Positions 5,693 through 6,295 of a DNA stretch of 6,295 nt are shown here, piece by piece. Source of the DNA: Thermoplasmata archaeon (GTDB lineage Archaea; Thermoplasmatota; Thermoplasmata; Thermoplasmatales; GCA-001856825); contig JAJYRY010000059.1 of NCBI GenBank assembly GCA_021793855.1, positions 1 through 6,295 of the forward strand. Reading direction: 5' to 3'. Within the stretch, counting starts at the first letter, position 1, and the number at the start of each line of letters is the position of its first letter. The translations under genes were made by a program, and so were the position numbers. A model generated the notes under the pieces. That model saw only the letters and a program-made list of their open reading frames with translations, was not told the DNA's origin and did not search any database.

Positions 5693-6295
5693 TTCAATTC
5701 CTCCCTAATTGCTTGAACCCTCTTGGCATAAAGACTCGAAGGGGTTTCGTTGCCATAATCGTAGAAACCCTTCTGCGTCTTGACTCCCAGTTCGTTGTTC
5801 CCAATCTTCTTGGAGAGCCAATCCGGAACATAACCCATCTCCCGACCCAACCGCTGTGTCAGGTACATTCCAGCCAGGTAAGTTGTGTCGAGTCCTATGT
5901 AGTCCGCATTCCTCAGTGGACCGAAAATCCCGTAAAGTATTCCCAAATGGTACTTCCACACGTTATCGACGTCTTCTATCGAAACTCCTTCATCGATGAG
6001 GCGGATAGCTTCAGACGTCACGGCAGCGTGAAACCTGTTGACTATGAATCCGGGCATGTCGGGGCTCAGCACCACCCTCTTCCCGACCGTTCTCTCCAAA
6101 AAGTTTCTTGTCCTCACTACAACTTCCCTGTCTGTCCATTCGGAGGGCGTCATCTCCACCAGCGGGGCCACGTATGGTGGATTCATCCAGTGAACTCCTA
6201 TTATCCTCTCCTTGCTCTTGAGACCTGCCGCAATCTCGCTTATCTTTATGACGGACGTATTAGAGGCGTGTATCGAGTCTTCTCTTGCGCTCAAG
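5671..6295 (-). CDS. 3-hydroxyacyl-CoA dehydrogenase family protein (5' truncated by window edge)
   Basis: About 207 C-terminal residues are visible; the reading frame runs off the right edge, so the first part of the NAD-binding Rossmann domain is missing and no start can be given. The segment ASNTS (residues 10-14) followed by HWMNPP and LVE matches the family. The catalytic His35 and Glu47 are 12 residues apart, as in human 3-hydroxyacyl-CoA dehydrogenase. The C-terminal helical domain begins with SPDMPGFIVNRF (77-88) and ends with GVKTQKGFYDYG (170-181), where GKGF is usual, so Gly is Gln here. Such enzymes interconvert 3-hydroxyacyl-CoA and 3-oxoacyl-CoA with NAD; close relatives act on free hydroxy acids such as carnitine or gulonate. 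A long Rossmann-plus-helical layout without a hydratase fusion is visible in this part. It overlaps the ThDP gene by 22 bases. The family is confident, the substrate is not. Confidence 0.85.
   Translation of the reverse strand, partial: LSAREDSIHASNTSVIKISEIAAGLKSKERIIGVHWMNPPYVAPLVEMTPSEWTDREVVVRTRNFLERTVGKRVVLSPDMPGFIVNRFHAAVTSEAIRLIDEGVSIEDVDNVWKYHLGILYGIFGPLRNADYIGLDTTYLAGMYLTQRLGREMGYVPDWLSKKIGNNELGVKTQKGFYDYGNETPSSLYAKRVQAIREELKCRQGQK
5700..5705 (-). promoter_or_regulatory. Shine-Dalgarno site of the ThDP enzyme gene
   Basis: The minus strand reads GGGAGG, then AATTGAA, then ATG at 5692. The site sits inside the last codons of the dehydrogenase gene, which stops 22 bases downstream of this start. 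It fixes the start codon and indicates a polycistronic message. Confidence 0.75.

Overview
The window looks archaeal, most likely from a Thermoplasmata-type organism. The evidence is AGG/AGA-rich arginine and ATA-rich isoleucine codon use, tightly packed genes with Shine-Dalgarno sites inside the upstream gene, and one transcription unit with an archaeal TATA box spaced for a leaderless mRNA. Taxonomy is inference from style; no marker gene is present.

Layout from left to right. (1) Bases 1-645, plus strand: the 3' part of a family 2 glycosyltransferase whose 5' end lies outside the window. (2) Bases 646-1338: no intact gene. The minus strand carries two decayed gene remnants. One is a peptidase S51 (dipeptidase E-like) protein that has lost its N-terminal part and carries an internal stop. 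The other is a Tyr-rich C-terminal fragment of uncertain family, broken by a frameshift. (3) Bases 1339-6295, minus strand, read right to left: a 3-hydroxyacyl-CoA dehydrogenase (5' truncated by the window edge), a thiamine-diphosphate enzyme of the acetolactate synthase / 2-hydroxyacyl-CoA lyase superfamily, a 140-base gap with a promoter, a PLP enzyme of the sphingosine-1-phosphate lyase / group II decarboxylase type, and a 12-helix MFS transporter resembling the FLVCR group.

The dehydrogenase and the ThDP gene overlap by 22 bases, and the PLP and MFS genes overlap by 4 bases (ATGA), so they form two translationally coupled pairs. Together they suggest a small uptake and breakdown (or salvage) module: import by the MFS protein, PLP-dependent C-C cleavage or decarboxylation, ThDP-dependent C-C chemistry, and NAD-dependent oxidation or reduction of a hydroxyacyl compound. 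The substrate cannot be read from the sequence. No RNA genes, CRISPR arrays, insertion sequences or integration sites were recognised.
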